Notes under the pieces: generated by a model
What the model was told of the DNA's origin: nothing
Databases searched by the model: none
The model's input: only the letters and a program-made list of their open reading frames with translations
Assembly (NCBI RefSeq): GCF_005221385.1
Contig: NZ_CP039903.1
Location: 434,001-498,000 of the forward strand
Length of the DNA stretch: 64,000 nt
Source of the DNA: Agrobacterium tumefaciens
Lineage (GTDB): Bacteria; Pseudomonadota; Alphaproteobacteria; Rhizobiales; Rhizobiaceae
Direction of reading: 5' to 3'
In this document: positions 20,598 through 29,711 of the stretch, in pieces
Position numbering within the stretch: position 1 is the first letter of the stretch
Layout: the number at the start of each line of letters is the position of its first letter
Position numbers and translations under genes: made by a program

Positions 20598-21704
20598 ATG
20601 AGACTTTTTTCCTGCGCATCCTGCGGCCAGCCGGTCCATTTTGACAATCGTTTCTGCGTCTCCTGCGGTCATCGCCTTGCCTTCGTGCCGGAGCGCCTTT
20701 CCATGGAAGCGCTGGCGCCGGCCGGCGAACCGAACTGGCAGATTGTTGTGGAGCCGCAAAAACATGTGCGTTTCTGCGCCAATGAGGTGAACGACATCTG
20801 CAATTGGGCGGTGCCGGCGGAAAGCGACAGTGCCTTCTGCCCCGCCTGCAGCCATAATCGTCTGGTGCCGGACATCGCCACGGAGCAGGGGATCGAACAG
20901 TGGCGCCGCATCAGCCAGGCGCAGCGGCACCTGTTTTATTCGATCCTGCGGCTCGGCCTGCCACATCCCAACCGTGATGTTGATCCGGCCGGTGGACTTG
21001 TCTTCGACTTTCTGGTCGATGAAGTGGCACCCGATGGCTCGGTTATTCCGGCAATGACCGGGCATGATGAAGGCCTGATCGCAATCCGCGCCGCGGAAGC
21101 CGACGATGTGACGCGCGAGCAGGTGCGTACCAACATGAATGAGCCGTATCGCACCCTGCTTGGCCATTTCCGCCATGAGGTCGGGCATTTCATCTGGAAC
21201 AAGCTGGTGCGCGATGCGAACCGGCTGGAGGCCTGCCGCGCGGTGTTCGGTGATGACCGCGAGGACTACGCTGCGGCGCTGCAACGCAATTACGAACAGG
21301 GGCCGCGCCTCGACTGGCAGGAGACGTTCATAAGCTCTTACGCCTCCGTCCACCCCTGGGAGGATTTCGCCGAATGTTTCGCCCATTACCTGCATATCGT
21401 CGATACGCTTGAGACCGCCCGCGCCTTCGGCGTCGCAATCGATCCTGATGGGCATGAGGAAATGGCAGCCGAAGTGACATTCGATCCTTACAATGCCCGC
21501 AGTGCCGCACAGTTGGTCAAGGCCTGGATCCCGCTCAGTGTCGCCATCAATTCCATCCAGCGCAGCATGGGGGAGGCGGACCTCTACCCCTTCGTGCTGA
21601 CGCCGCCGGTGGTGACCAAGATGGAGTTCATTCACGACCTCCTGCATGGGAAGGTGGCGGCGGATGAAGCGCCGATGGCAGGGCAGAATGTGGTAGTGCA
21701 GTGA
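20598..21704 (+). CDS. Zinc-ribbon putative zincin metallopeptidase
   Basis: 368 residues. Residues 6-23 form a zinc ribbon with two CxxC pairs (CASC, CVSC); a second cysteine set is at 60, 68, 81 and 84. The catalytic H193-E-V-G-H197 motif is that of a zincin, and a later HPWEDFAECFAHYLHI carries a plausible third ligand and glutamate. It fits the family annotated as putative zinc-binding metallopeptidases, common in proteobacteria and of unknown substrate. No signal peptide is seen, so it is likely cytosolic. A perfect general-stress promoter precedes it. Confidence 0.88.
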   Translation: MRLFSCASCGQPVHFDNRFCVSCGHRLAFVPERLSMEALAPAGEPNWQIVVEPQKHVRFCANEVNDICNWAVPAESDSAFCPACSHNRLVPDIATEQGIEQWRRISQAQRHLFYSILRLGLPHPNRDVDPAGGLVFDFLVDEVAPDGSVIPAMTGHDEGLIAIRAAEADDVTREQVRTNMNEPYRTLLGHFRHEVGHFIWNKLVRDANRLEACRAVFGDDREDYAAALQRNYEQGPRLDWQETFISSYASVHPWEDFAECFAHYLHIVDTLETARAFGVAIDPDGHEEMAAEVTFDPYNARSAAQLVKAWIPLSVAINSIQRSMGEADLYPFVLTPPVVTKMEFIHDLLHGKVAADEAPMAGQNVVVQ

Positions 21705-21783
21705 ATGCCCGGCCTGGATCTGCGTTGTCCCGTTGGCTTGCAGGTAGAAAAAATCCGAGGCGAGAGAAAAGCGACCACCTCTC

Positions 21784-21874
21784 CTCCGTCATCCTCGGGC
21801 TTGTCCCGAGGATCTGCAACGTTTTGATTTTGTTGACGTGATTAGATCCTCGGGACAGGCCCGAGGATGACGTC
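21784..21874. repeat. Dispersed palindromic repeat, family C copy 3
   Basis: Arms CGTCATCCTCGGGCTTGTCC and the matching GGACAGGCCCGAGGATGACG. The centre is GATCTGCAACGTTTTGATTT, shared in reversed form with copies at 45022 and 52171, so these three form a subfamily. It lies between convergent genes. Confidence 0.75.
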
Positions 21875-21915
21875 GCACTCATCGAGGGCACAACACATCA
21901 CCGCGCCCCGTCCCC

Positions 21916-24831
21916 TTACGAAGCCCGCTTCGTCGGCTGGAACCGCTCCCGCAACAGCTTCAGCGCCGCATCGCCGGAGACCGGGGTACCGAACAGGAAA
22001 CTCTGGCCGAAATGGCAGTTCATGCGTGAAAGCTCGGCCGCATCTTCAGGCGTTTCGATGCCTTCCGCCACCACCTGCATGTCGAGCGCGCGCGCCATGG
22101 CGATGACGGAGCGCAGGAGCACGTTGCGCTTGTCGCTGGTATTGGCCACCAGCGCCTTGTCGAGCTTGATTGTGTCGAAGGGGAAGCGGGTGAGATAGGC
22201 GAGTGACGAATAGCCCGTGCCGAAATCGTCCATGGCGAGGCTCAAGCCCGTTTCCTTCAGCTTGGAAAGTACAAGCCGCGCCTGTTCCGGGTTTTCCATG
22301 ACGACGGATTCCGTCAGTTCCAGCTTCAGCTGCTGCGGATTGCAACGCGTGCGGGTCAGCATGCCACGCACATCGTTGTACAATTCGTTGTTCAGCAATT
22401 GCGCGCTGGAAATATTGACGGAAATGAAGATCGGCATCTTCTCGATGGCATGTTGCCAATCCATCAGGTCGGTGGCCGCCCGTTCGAGCGCGAACATGCC
22501 GAGCGGTTCGATCAGGCCGGAGGCTTCCGCAATCGGAATGAACTCGCTTGGCGGAATATTGCCGCGCTTGGGGTGCTCCCAGCGCATCAGCGCCTCGAAG
22601 CCGGCCAGCTCGCCATCGTCAAGCTTGACGATCGGCTGATAGGCGAGCGACAGCTCCTTGCGTTCGATGGCGCGGCGAAGGTCGCTTTCCATCTGCAGGC
22701 GGTCGGTGCCTGAGGTGCGGAAGGCGGGGCGGAACGGTTCGACGCGATTGCCGCCGGCGCGCTTGGCGCGGTACATGGCCAGCTCCGCGTCGCTGAGCAG
22801 ACCGGCCGCACTTTCCTGCTGGTCGATCCACGAGACGAGGCCGATGGAGGCGGTGAGGATGATTTCGCGATTGGCGAAATTGATCGGCACCATGATCGCC
22901 TTGTTCACCGCATCGGCAAAATCGGCGACACGCTGCGGATCGCGCTCCGAGGTCAGGATCAGGCCGAATTCATCGCCGCCGAGACGCGCCAGCGTATCCT
23001 GCGGTTTCAGCAGCCGGCGCAGACGCCGCGTCAGTGCGATGAGGATATTGTCGCCGGCAGCAATGCCGAGCGTATCATTGACCAGCTTGTAACGGTCGAT
23101 ATCGATCGCCATCACCGTCGGGCGCACGCCCTCGCTGTCGGGTGAAAGATTGAGGATCGATTGCAGGCGGTCGAGGAAGACCTGCCGGTTCGGAAGCCCG
23201 GTCAGATTGTCGTTCATCGCATCCTGCAACAGCCGCTCGACCGAATTTTTCTGCTCGGTAATATCGGTGATGGTACCGACGCAGCGGATGATTTCGCCAT
23301 TGGAGCCGAGAACCGGACGGGCGCGGATTTGCAGCCAGTGGAAATGCCCGTCTTCGGCGCGAATGCGAAATTCGTGGTTGAGACGGCCCTTGCGATGGTC
23401 GAGCAGCACGTCGAGCGTCGCTTTGAACCGGTCGCGATCGTCAGGATGCAGGCGCGGCAGCCAGTTGCGCGCAGCGCCATGCATGGTGCCGGGTTCCAGC
23501 CCAAGCCGGTTGGAAATGTCAGGCGTGGTGACGATACGGTCACGCGTCACATCCCAGTCCCAGACCGTGTCGCCGCTGCCCGTCAGGGCCAGCGACTGGC
23601 GTTCGAGGTCGGAAAACAGACCCTGCTGATAGGCGCTGCCGGCAAAGGCGTGCTGGATCACGGTAAAACCGATCAGAAGCACGATCAGCACCAGCCCGCC
23701 GCCAAGCGCCGGCTGCACGATGTCGTTGTCCAGCTGCCCCGTCACCGTCAGCCAGCTACCAAACAGCCAGACGAGGATCAGTGCCCAGGAGGGAACCAGC
23801 AAGATGGCCCGGTCATATTTGTTGAAACCGAGATAGATGATGAGCGCGATGCCGGCGGTCGCTGTCAGCGCGAAGGATACGCGGGCGATACCCGAGGCGA
23901 CCGATGGATCGTAGATAGCAACACCGAATAGCAGCGCCAGACCCACGACCCAGGCAAAAGTCGCATAACCCAGATGCGCATGCCATCGGTTGAGGTTGAG
24001 ATAGGTGAAGAGGAAGACCACGAAGCTGGAGGCGAGTGCCACTTCGGCACCCGCCCTCCATATTCGTTGGTCGCTTGAGGTGACGGTGATGAGTTTTTCG
24101 AGAAAGCCGAAATCGACGCAGATATAGGCGAGAACCGCCCAGGCGAGCGCGGCGGACGCCGGCAGAACCGAAGTGCCCTTGACCACGAAAAGGATGGTCA
24201 AAAGTACGGCCAGCAGGCCGGCAATGCCGAGCACGATGCCGCGATAGAGCGTAAAGGCGTTGATCGTGTCCTTGTAGGCTTCCGGTTCCCACAGATAAAG
24301 CTGCGGCAGCTGCGGCGTGGAAAGCTCGGCAACGAAGGTGATGACGGAGCCGGGATTGAGCGTGATGCGGAACACGTCGGCATCCGGGCTCGGCTGCCGG
24401 TCGAGCGCGAAGCCTTCGCTCGGCGTGATCGCCATGATGCGCTGCGAGCCGAGATCGGGCCAGAACAGCTTGGAATTCACGAGGCGGAAATGCGGGGCGA
24501 CGATGACGCGCTCCAGCTGTTCTTCCGACACGTTGGCGAGCGCGAAAACCGCCCAGTCGCCCTGGTGGTCGGTGGAACTGGCGCGCACCTCGATACGGCG
24601 GCGGATGCCGTCGGGGCCGGGCGCGGTCGAGACCTGAAAGGCTTCGCCCTGATTGGCATAGATATCGGTGGTGGCAGTCAGATCAAGCGCGGTGTCGTCG
24701 CGGGAAATCTTCACCGGCTCGAAAGCGTAGGAATAAGAAGAGAAAAGCAGGAACAGCAGGAAAAACGGTACAGCCAGCGCGATTGCCGCCAGACGTTTCG
24801 CAAGGCATGGCTCAGGGTGAATGTAGGTCAT
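21916..24831 (-). CDS. Membrane-bound PAS-GGDEF-EAL cyclic-di-GMP protein
   Basis: 971 residues. A signal-like helix (IALAVPFFLLFLLFSSYSYA) is followed by a periplasmic domain and about seven transmembrane helices (a 7TM-DISM-like sensor). Next comes a PAS domain (LHPDDRDRFKATLD, RPVLGSNGEIIRCVGTITDI), then GGDEF and EAL. Both signatures are intact: GGDEF at 618-622 and EAL at 746-748, with DDFGTGYSSL later. It may make and/or break c-di-GMP in response to a periplasmic or membrane signal. The start is supported by an ATGA overlap with the GNAT gene upstream, so the two are translationally coupled. Confidence 0.94.
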   Translation of the reverse strand: MTYIHPEPCLAKRLAAIALAVPFFLLFLLFSSYSYAFEPVKISRDDTALDLTATTDIYANQGEAFQVSTAPGPDGIRRRIEVRASSTDHQGDWAVFALANVSEEQLERVIVAPHFRLVNSKLFWPDLGSQRIMAITPSEGFALDRQPSPDADVFRITLNPGSVITFVAELSTPQLPQLYLWEPEAYKDTINAFTLYRGIVLGIAGLLAVLLTILFVVKGTSVLPASAALAWAVLAYICVDFGFLEKLITVTSSDQRIWRAGAEVALASSFVVFLFTYLNLNRWHAHLGYATFAWVVGLALLFGVAIYDPSVASGIARVSFALTATAGIALIIYLGFNKYDRAILLVPSWALILVWLFGSWLTVTGQLDNDIVQPALGGGLVLIVLLIGFTVIQHAFAGSAYQQGLFSDLERQSLALTGSGDTVWDWDVTRDRIVTTPDISNRLGLEPGTMHGAARNWLPRLHPDDRDRFKATLDVLLDHRKGRLNHEFRIRAEDGHFHWLQIRARPVLGSNGEIIRCVGTITDITEQKNSVERLLQDAMNDNLTGLPNRQVFLDRLQSILNLSPDSEGVRPTVMAIDIDRYKLVNDTLGIAAGDNILIALTRRLRRLLKPQDTLARLGGDEFGLILTSERDPQRVADFADAVNKAIMVPINFANREIILTASIGLVSWIDQQESAAGLLSDAELAMYRAKRAGGNRVEPFRPAFRTSGTDRLQMESDLRRAIERKELSLAYQPIVKLDDGELAGFEALMRWEHPKRGNIPPSEFIPIAEASGLIEPLGMFALERAATDLMDWQHAIEKMPIFISVNISSAQLLNNELYNDVRGMLTRTRCNPQQLKLELTESVVMENPEQARLVLSKLKETGLSLAMDDFGTGYSSLAYLTRFPFDTIKLDKALVANTSDKRNVLLRSVIAMARALDMQVVAEGIETPEDAAELSRMNCHFGQSFLFGTPVSGDAALKLLRERFQPTKRAS

Positions 24832-25427
24832 GTATCGTACTTCGTTCCGCCGGAGCTTTGCTTGTCGGCAAGAAGGGAAAACATCATATGATCCCGCCAT
24901 TGGCCATTGATTTTCAGATATTCCCGCAAGAGACCTTCCCGCTGGAACCCGGCATTTTCGAGAAGCCGGATGCTTTTGAAGTTTTCCGGAATACAGGCTG
25001 CCTCGATACGGTGCAACTGAAGTCCGTTGAAGATATAGGGTATTACCAATTTTAATGCGGCAGACATATGGCCTTTTGCGGCGTGCCGTTCGCCTGTCCA
25101 ATAGCCGATCATACAGCTTTGCGCGGCACCCCGGCGGATGTAACCGATGGTGATGCCGCCGACGAGGAGGGTCTCCTTTTCGAACAGCAGAAACGAGACG
25201 GCGGTGCCGGAAGAAAACTCCTGCCCGTTGCGCACCACGCGCATGCGAAAGGAGCCTTCGGTCAATTCATCAGGGCGCCAGGTGGGTTCCCAGGGCTGAA
25301 GAAACTGCCGGCTTTCGGAGCGCAGCACATGCCATTGCTTGAAATCGCTGTAGCGCGGCAGTCTGAGAAGATGGTCGGCGCTGCGCAGTTCAGGCGTGTC
25401 GTTATGTCGGGAAAGAAAACGCAGCAT
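24828..25427 (-). CDS. rimJ: GNAT acetyltransferase, RimJ-like
   Basis: 199 residues. The segments SFLLFEKETLLVGGITIG, QSCMIGYWTGERHAAKGHM (acetyl-CoA loop) and LHRIEAACIPENFKSIRLLE are typical of the RimJ/RimL branch that acetylates N-terminal amino groups of ribosomal proteins. The actual substrate could be different. Its last bases overlap the start of the c-di-GMP gene (ATGA). The RimJ label is a family placement, not a proven role. Confidence 0.88.
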   Translation of the reverse strand: MLRFLSRHNDTPELRSADHLLRLPRYSDFKQWHVLRSESRQFLQPWEPTWRPDELTEGSFRMRVVRNGQEFSSGTAVSFLLFEKETLLVGGITIGYIRRGAAQSCMIGYWTGERHAAKGHMSAALKLVIPYIFNGLQLHRIEAACIPENFKSIRLLENAGFQREGLLREYLKINGQWRDHMMFSLLADKQSSGGTKYDT

Positions 25428-25461
25428 TCACCATCCCTGTGCGGAAGAAACCGCCATTTTC

Positions 25462-26760
25462 TCAGCCGTTCGCCTTTATCCTTGCAGGCTGCTGCGCAGA
25501 AAGCGCGGCAGTGATGTCTGAAAGAGGCGGCAGATGTTCAAGCGGGCCAATTGCGGACAATGTCGGAACTGTATCGAAAAACAGCCGTCCCGCAAGATCG
25601 GTCAGGCGTTCACGCGTGATGTCGCCAAGGCGCTCCATCATCTCCTCATTGGGAATGGGCCGACCGTAAAGCATCATCTGCCGGGCCATCTGGCCCGCAC
25701 GGGCGGCTGGGCTTTCCTGCCCCATCAGCAATTGCGCGCGAATCTGCGCCCGGGCGCGGTCGATTTCTTCCTGATGGATGGTCTGCGACGATTTGCGCAG
25801 CTCATCGAGAATGACGGGCACCAGTTCCGGCAGGTCATTGCTGCCGGTGGCCGCATGCACGCCGAAGATACCGGTATCGGAAAAGCCCCAATGGAAGGCA
25901 TAGACCGAATAGCAGAGGCCGCGATATTCGCGCACTTCCTGGAACAGACGGGACGACATGCCGCCACCGAGAATATTGGCGAGAATCTGCGAGCAATAAA
26001 AATCGCGGGCGTGATAGGCCTTGCCCTCGAAGCCTAAAAGCACCTGCGCGTCCATGAGGTCGCGGGTTTCGCGGATTTCGCCGCCGGTATAGATCGCCTT
26101 CTCAAGCACCGGCGTGGCGATAGGCAGTTGCGGCAGCGAGGCGAAACGCTCTTCCACCTGCTTCACGAAGCTTTCGTGATCGACAGCGCCGGCGGCAACG
26201 ACGAAGATGCGATCCGTCGTGTAGTTGCGGGCGAGATAATGTCTGATCTGGCCTGTCGTGAAGGATTGCACGGTGTCCGGCGTGCCGAGGATCGGGCGGC
26301 CAATGGTCTGGTCGCGATAGGCGACACCGGAGAAATTGTCGAAGATCACGTCGTCGGGCGTATCGGTCGCAGCGCCGATTTCCTGGAGGATGACGTTTTT
26401 CTCCCGCTCCAGCTCGTCTTCGTCGAAGAGAGATTCCGTCAGAATATCGGCAAGGATATCGACGGCGAGCGGAACATGGTCCTTGAGGACGCGGGCATAA
26501 TAGGAGGTTGTTTCCGTCGATGTCGCGGCGTTGACTTCGCCGCCGACATTTTCGATCTCTTCGGCGATCTGCCGGGCGGTGCGGCGCGCCGTGCCCTTGA
26601 ACGCCATATGTTCGAGTAGATGGGCGATGCCGTGTTCGGCAGTCGTCTCGTTGCGGGATCCGGATTTGATCCACACCCCAAGAGCAACGCTTTCGAGATG
26701 CGGCATTCTTTCCGTCACAACGGTCAACCCGGACGAAAGCCGGGTCACATTAACTCTCAT
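25462..26760 (-). CDS. M16-family peptidase (mitochondrial processing peptidase-like)
   Basis: 432 residues. The inverted zinc motif H47-L-L-E50-H51 (in EHGIAHLLEHMAFKG) is intact, and the second Glu-containing region (AATSTETTSYYARVLKDHV) is present. The C-terminal half reads GLCYSVYAFHWGFSDTGIF, the glycine-rich MPP/PqqL pattern. It is a soluble peptidase that clips peptides in a clamshell cavity. Immediately upstream, 21 bases away, is thrC on the same strand, a conserved pair. The ATG at 26760 is preferred over the TTG at 26766. Confidence 0.94.
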   Translation of the reverse strand: MRVNVTRLSSGLTVVTERMPHLESVALGVWIKSGSRNETTAEHGIAHLLEHMAFKGTARRTARQIAEEIENVGGEVNAATSTETTSYYARVLKDHVPLAVDILADILTESLFDEDELEREKNVILQEIGAATDTPDDVIFDNFSGVAYRDQTIGRPILGTPDTVQSFTTGQIRHYLARNYTTDRIFVVAAGAVDHESFVKQVEERFASLPQLPIATPVLEKAIYTGGEIRETRDLMDAQVLLGFEGKAYHARDFYCSQILANILGGGMSSRLFQEVREYRGLCYSVYAFHWGFSDTGIFGVHAATGSNDLPELVPVILDELRKSSQTIHQEEIDRARAQIRAQLLMGQESPAARAGQMARQMMLYGRPIPNEEMMERLGDITRERLTDLAGRLFFDTVPTLSAIGPLEHLPPLSDITAALSAQQPARIKANG

Positions 26761-26781
26761 ACTCAACGTCTTTCCGCGTCT

Positions 26782-28179
26782 CTATTTGCCGGCGCGTGCA
26801 TGTTGGCCAATGAAGGTTTCCACGGCTTTCAGCTCTGCGTCCAGAATGTCGAAACGCTCCTCCCGGTTCATAATGTCAGCTAGCCATACTGGAAGCGCAG
26901 GCTCGATTGCGCAAGCGGATTTTACAGCTGCCGGGAATTTAGCCGGATGGGCGGTGGACAGAACCACCATCGGGCTTCCCGCCTTTTCATGCTTTTCCGC
27001 CACGAAAACACCGGTCGCCGTATGCGGGTCGATCAGGTAGCCGGACTTCTCAAGTGTCTCGCGAATAGTCGCGGCCACCTGCTTTTCGGTGGCGCGGCCG
27101 GCACGGAAATCCTTCTTGATGAATTTCAGTGCCTTCGGCGGAATTTCAAACGCACCGGACTGCTTCAGACCATCCATCGATGCCTTCACCGCAGCGGAAT
27201 CGCGGTCATAGGCTTCAAACAGCAGACGCTCGAAGTTGGAAGAAATCTGGATGTCCATCGAGGGCGAGGTGGTGGGCTTCACGCCGCGCATCTCGTAACG
27301 GCCGGTCTTCAGCGTGCGCGCCAGAATGTCATTGTCATTGGTGGCGATGACCAGCTTGTCGATCGGCAGGCCCATCTTCTTGGCGACGTAACCGGCAAAG
27401 ATATCGCCGAAATTGCCGGTCGGAACGGTGAAGGAAATCTTCCGGTCAGGGCCGCCGAGCGAAAGCGAGGCGGTGAAATAATAGACCACCTGCGCCATGA
27501 TGCGCGCCCAGTTGATGGAGTTGACGCCGGAAAGCTTCACGCTGTCGCGGAACTTAACGTCGTTGAACATCTCCTTCACCAGCGTCTGGCAATCGTCGAA
27601 ATTGCCGTTGATCGCCAGCGCATGCACGTTGGAAGCGGTGGAGGTCGTCATCTGGCGCTGCTGAACCGGAGAGACCTTGCCATTCGGGAAAAGGATGAAG
27701 ATGTCGGTGCGCTCGCGCCCGGCAAAGGCGTCTATCGCAGCACCACCGGTATCGCCCGAGGTGGCGCCGACAATGGTGGCGCGCTCGCCGCGCTCAGCCA
27801 GCGTATAGTCCATCAGGCGGGCGAGGAGCTGCATCGCCACGTCCTTGAAGGCGAGCGTGGTGCCGTGGAAAAGCTCCAGCACGAAGGTGTTCGGGCCGGT
27901 CTGCGTCAGCGGCGCGACGGCCGGATGACGGAAGGTCGCATAGGCGTCGTCGATCATCGCCCTGAACTTGTCGGCCGGAATTTCGCCGCCCGTGAAACGA
28001 TGGAGAACCTCGAAGGCGACGTCCTGATAGGACTTGCCGCGCAGGTTGCGGATTTCCTTCTTCGTCATGGAAGGCCATTCGCGCGGCACGTAAAGCCCGC
28101 CGTCACGGCCAAGGCCCGCCAGAAGCGCGTCGCAGAAACCAAGCGAAGGGGCCGCACCCCGGGTCGATACATATTTCAC
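26782..28179 (-). CDS. thrC: Threonine synthase
   Basis: 465 residues, PLP-dependent. Family N-terminus MKYVSTRGAAPSLGFCDALL and the PLP lysine in FHGTTLAFKDVAMQLL. SGDTGGAAIDAFAGRERTDI and VPTGNFGDIFAGYVAKKMGL are typical. It converts O-phosphohomoserine (from ThrB) to threonine. The gene is probably co-transcribed with the M16 peptidase gene after it. No leader peptide or attenuator is seen in the 240 bases upstream. Confidence 0.97.
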   Translation of the reverse strand: MKYVSTRGAAPSLGFCDALLAGLGRDGGLYVPREWPSMTKKEIRNLRGKSYQDVAFEVLHRFTGGEIPADKFRAMIDDAYATFRHPAVAPLTQTGPNTFVLELFHGTTLAFKDVAMQLLARLMDYTLAERGERATIVGATSGDTGGAAIDAFAGRERTDIFILFPNGKVSPVQQRQMTTSTASNVHALAINGNFDDCQTLVKEMFNDVKFRDSVKLSGVNSINWARIMAQVVYYFTASLSLGGPDRKISFTVPTGNFGDIFAGYVAKKMGLPIDKLVIATNDNDILARTLKTGRYEMRGVKPTTSPSMDIQISSNFERLLFEAYDRDSAAVKASMDGLKQSGAFEIPPKALKFIKKDFRAGRATEKQVAATIRETLEKSGYLIDPHTATGVFVAEKHEKAGSPMVVLSTAHPAKFPAAVKSACAIEPALPVWLADIMNREERFDILDAELKAVETFIGQHARAGK

Positions 28180-28424
28180 GAGATAGTCCCCTGTCCTTAA
28201 CCGGTATGTCCGTCGCCGATCTTCGGCATCTTTTCCAGCAGCGTCTCACGGAAATGAGGCGATTGGCGAGGTAATGAAGGGCTTTTTTGAAAATTCAAGC
28301 AAAACCGAACATGCCAATCGATTTTTTCCGGCGTCGCTGCTATAGACCATCGCCAACCTGCGTGAAAGGTCAATAAACAGCGTCTCCGGTTCGGTTCCGG
28401 GACAATGGAGAGGGAATTAGAAGA

Positions 28425-28997
28425 GTGTCAGGGAATTTCTTGCGTTTGTCCGCCGCGATGTCGCTTCTGGCCGTCGTTGCAGGATGCAATTCCTCCAATC
28501 CGTCGGACTCGCTTGCCGTCAACCCTCCTGCGGCGCAGGCCAATGCCGTTGCCCCGGTGGTGCAGGCCAACTGCCCGACGGTCACGGTTCTCGACGCCAG
28601 CGCCGTCCACCGCGTTTATGCCGGTGGCGCCAAGGACGATCCGCAGAAGCTCGCCTATCAGGTCTCGCTGTCAGATACGACGCGCTCGTGCACTGCAAAC
28701 GAATCCACGCTGACGGTGAACGTGCTGGCCCAGGGTCGTCTCGTTCCCGGCCCGATGGCCAAGCCCGGCCGCGTAACGGTTCCGATCCGCGTGACGGTAA
28801 AGGACGGTGACGGTGAAATTTACGGCGAAACGACCAATTTCGCCATCGACGTGCCGGCAGGCTCCGCTGGCACGCAGTTCATCTTCAACAATGACCACGT
28901 GGCCATTCCCAATGGACCCGGCGGCGCACCGAAGTCGGTCAGCGTCTACATCGGCTTCGCGGAGCAGGGCGCAAAGGCCAAGACCAAGCGCCGGTGA
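28425..28997 (+). CDS. Lipoprotein of unknown function
   Basis: 190 residues from a GTG at 28425; the signal ends in LLAVVAGC, a lipobox. The mature part begins with an Asn/Ser/Ala/Pro linker, then a compact domain (CPTVTVLDASAVHRVYAGG, PKSVSVYIGFAEQG) that looks like a beta-sandwich. The family is widespread in rhizobia and uncharacterised. It ends with KAKTKRR, and a strong terminator follows. Confidence 0.8.
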   Translation: MSGNFLRLSAAMSLLAVVAGCNSSNPSDSLAVNPPAAQANAVAPVVQANCPTVTVLDASAVHRVYAGGAKDDPQKLAYQVSLSDTTRSCTANESTLTVNVLAQGRLVPGPMAKPGRVTVPIRVTVKDGDGEIYGETTNFAIDVPAGSAGTQFIFNNDHVAIPNGPGGAPKSVSVYIGFAEQGAKAKTKRR

Positions 28998-29014
28998 TTT
29001 GACGGGCGAAATGT

Positions 29015-29054
29015 AAAAAACCGGAGGCTGCTTTTGCGGGCTCCGGTTTTTTTT
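29015..29054 (+). terminator. Terminator after the lipoprotein gene
   Basis: Arms AAAACCGGAG and CTCCGGTTTT around a fourteen-base loop, followed by a run of eight Ts. Classical rho-independent shape; the A-run on the other side lets it also work for the opposite strand (brnA). Confidence 0.88.
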
Positions 29055-29068
29055 GAATGGCAACGGAT

Positions 29069-29383
29069 TTAAATACCAGCTGCCTTTCGCAAGGCCTCGT
29101 TGATGCGGCTCTGCCATCCTTTGCCACCTTCGCGAAAACGCTCCACCACGTCTTCATCGAGGCGCAATGTTACCTGTTTCTTCGGCTTATCCACCGGCGG
29201 GCGGCCACGCGTCTTTCTGTATTCATCAATTGCTTCGAAGAAAGCAGGAGGCAAAACGTCTCGGGCGGGGCGTGCATTTGCCAGCTCCTCATCCGTCATC
29301 TCCGGGAAATCGACGGCGTCCCAATCCGCTTCGGTATAGCCGCGGCCGGGTTTGAATTCTTTCAGTTTTGCAACTTTGGCCAT
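29069..29383 (-). CDS. brnA: BrnA-family antitoxin
   Basis: 104 residues. The C-terminal half KKQVTLRLDEDVVERFREGG is the ribbon-helix-helix-like DNA-binding part (BrnA/CopG-like) and the end WQSRINEALRKAAG is the family tail. It neutralises BrnT and represses its own promoter with it. It overlaps the toxin gene by 22 bases, toxin first, as in other brnTA loci. In this pair the antitoxin has a longer N-terminal extension (residues 1-40) than minimal BrnA proteins. Confidence 0.88.
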   Translation of the reverse strand: MAKVAKLKEFKPGRGYTEADWDAVDFPEMTDEELANARPARDVLPPAFFEAIDEYRKTRGRPPVDKPKKQVTLRLDEDVVERFREGGKGWQSRINEALRKAAGI

Positions 29384-29640
29384 GGCAACCTCCTTCTTTC
29401 CCTGGAACTCGCCCGTCGGAAGCTGATGATGGATATTGCTTCTGTCCCGACAGTCGCAAAAACAACGGCCATAGTCCCGTCCCGAAAATATCCGATCGCT
29501 TTGAAACGCGAACTTCCCGGTTCGGTGAGGCTTTTCTCGATGATGGCGTTCTCCCAGTCAAACCCATCGATATCTTCAAAGTCGAAGCCGTGCTTCTCGA
29601 TATTGGCGAGCCTCTTGGGCTCGTCCCATATAATTTTCAT
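29362..29640 (-). CDS. brnT: BrnT-family ribonuclease toxin
   Basis: 92 residues. The N-terminus MKIIWDEPKRLANIEKHGFD and the C-terminal ISIISFRRASSRERRR match the RelE-like BrnT family. It is presumed to cleave RNA when freed of BrnA, acting in the cytosol. It is the first gene of the operon, next to an inverted-repeat operator at 29646-29683. Confidence 0.9.
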   Translation of the reverse strand: MKIIWDEPKRLANIEKHGFDFEDIDGFDWENAIIEKSLTEPGSSRFKAIGYFRDGTMAVVFATVGTEAISIISFRRASSRERRRLPWPKLQN

Positions 29641-29645
29641 GAATT

Positions 29646-29683
29646 AATGTAGCTACATTTATTAAAAGATCAATGTAGCTACT
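29646..29683 (-). promoter_or_regulatory. Putative BrnTA operator, two direct repeats
   Basis: The 12-mer ATGTAGCTACAT (29647-29658) is a perfect palindrome. A second copy, ATGTAGCTAC, lies at 29673-29682, 26 bases apart centre to centre. Both sit directly upstream of brnT, where a ribbon-helix-helix antitoxin would autoregulate. No other copies are seen in the window. Confidence 0.65.
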
Positions 29684-29711
29684 CAGATCATGAAAGAAGC
29701 GCTTTCACAAC

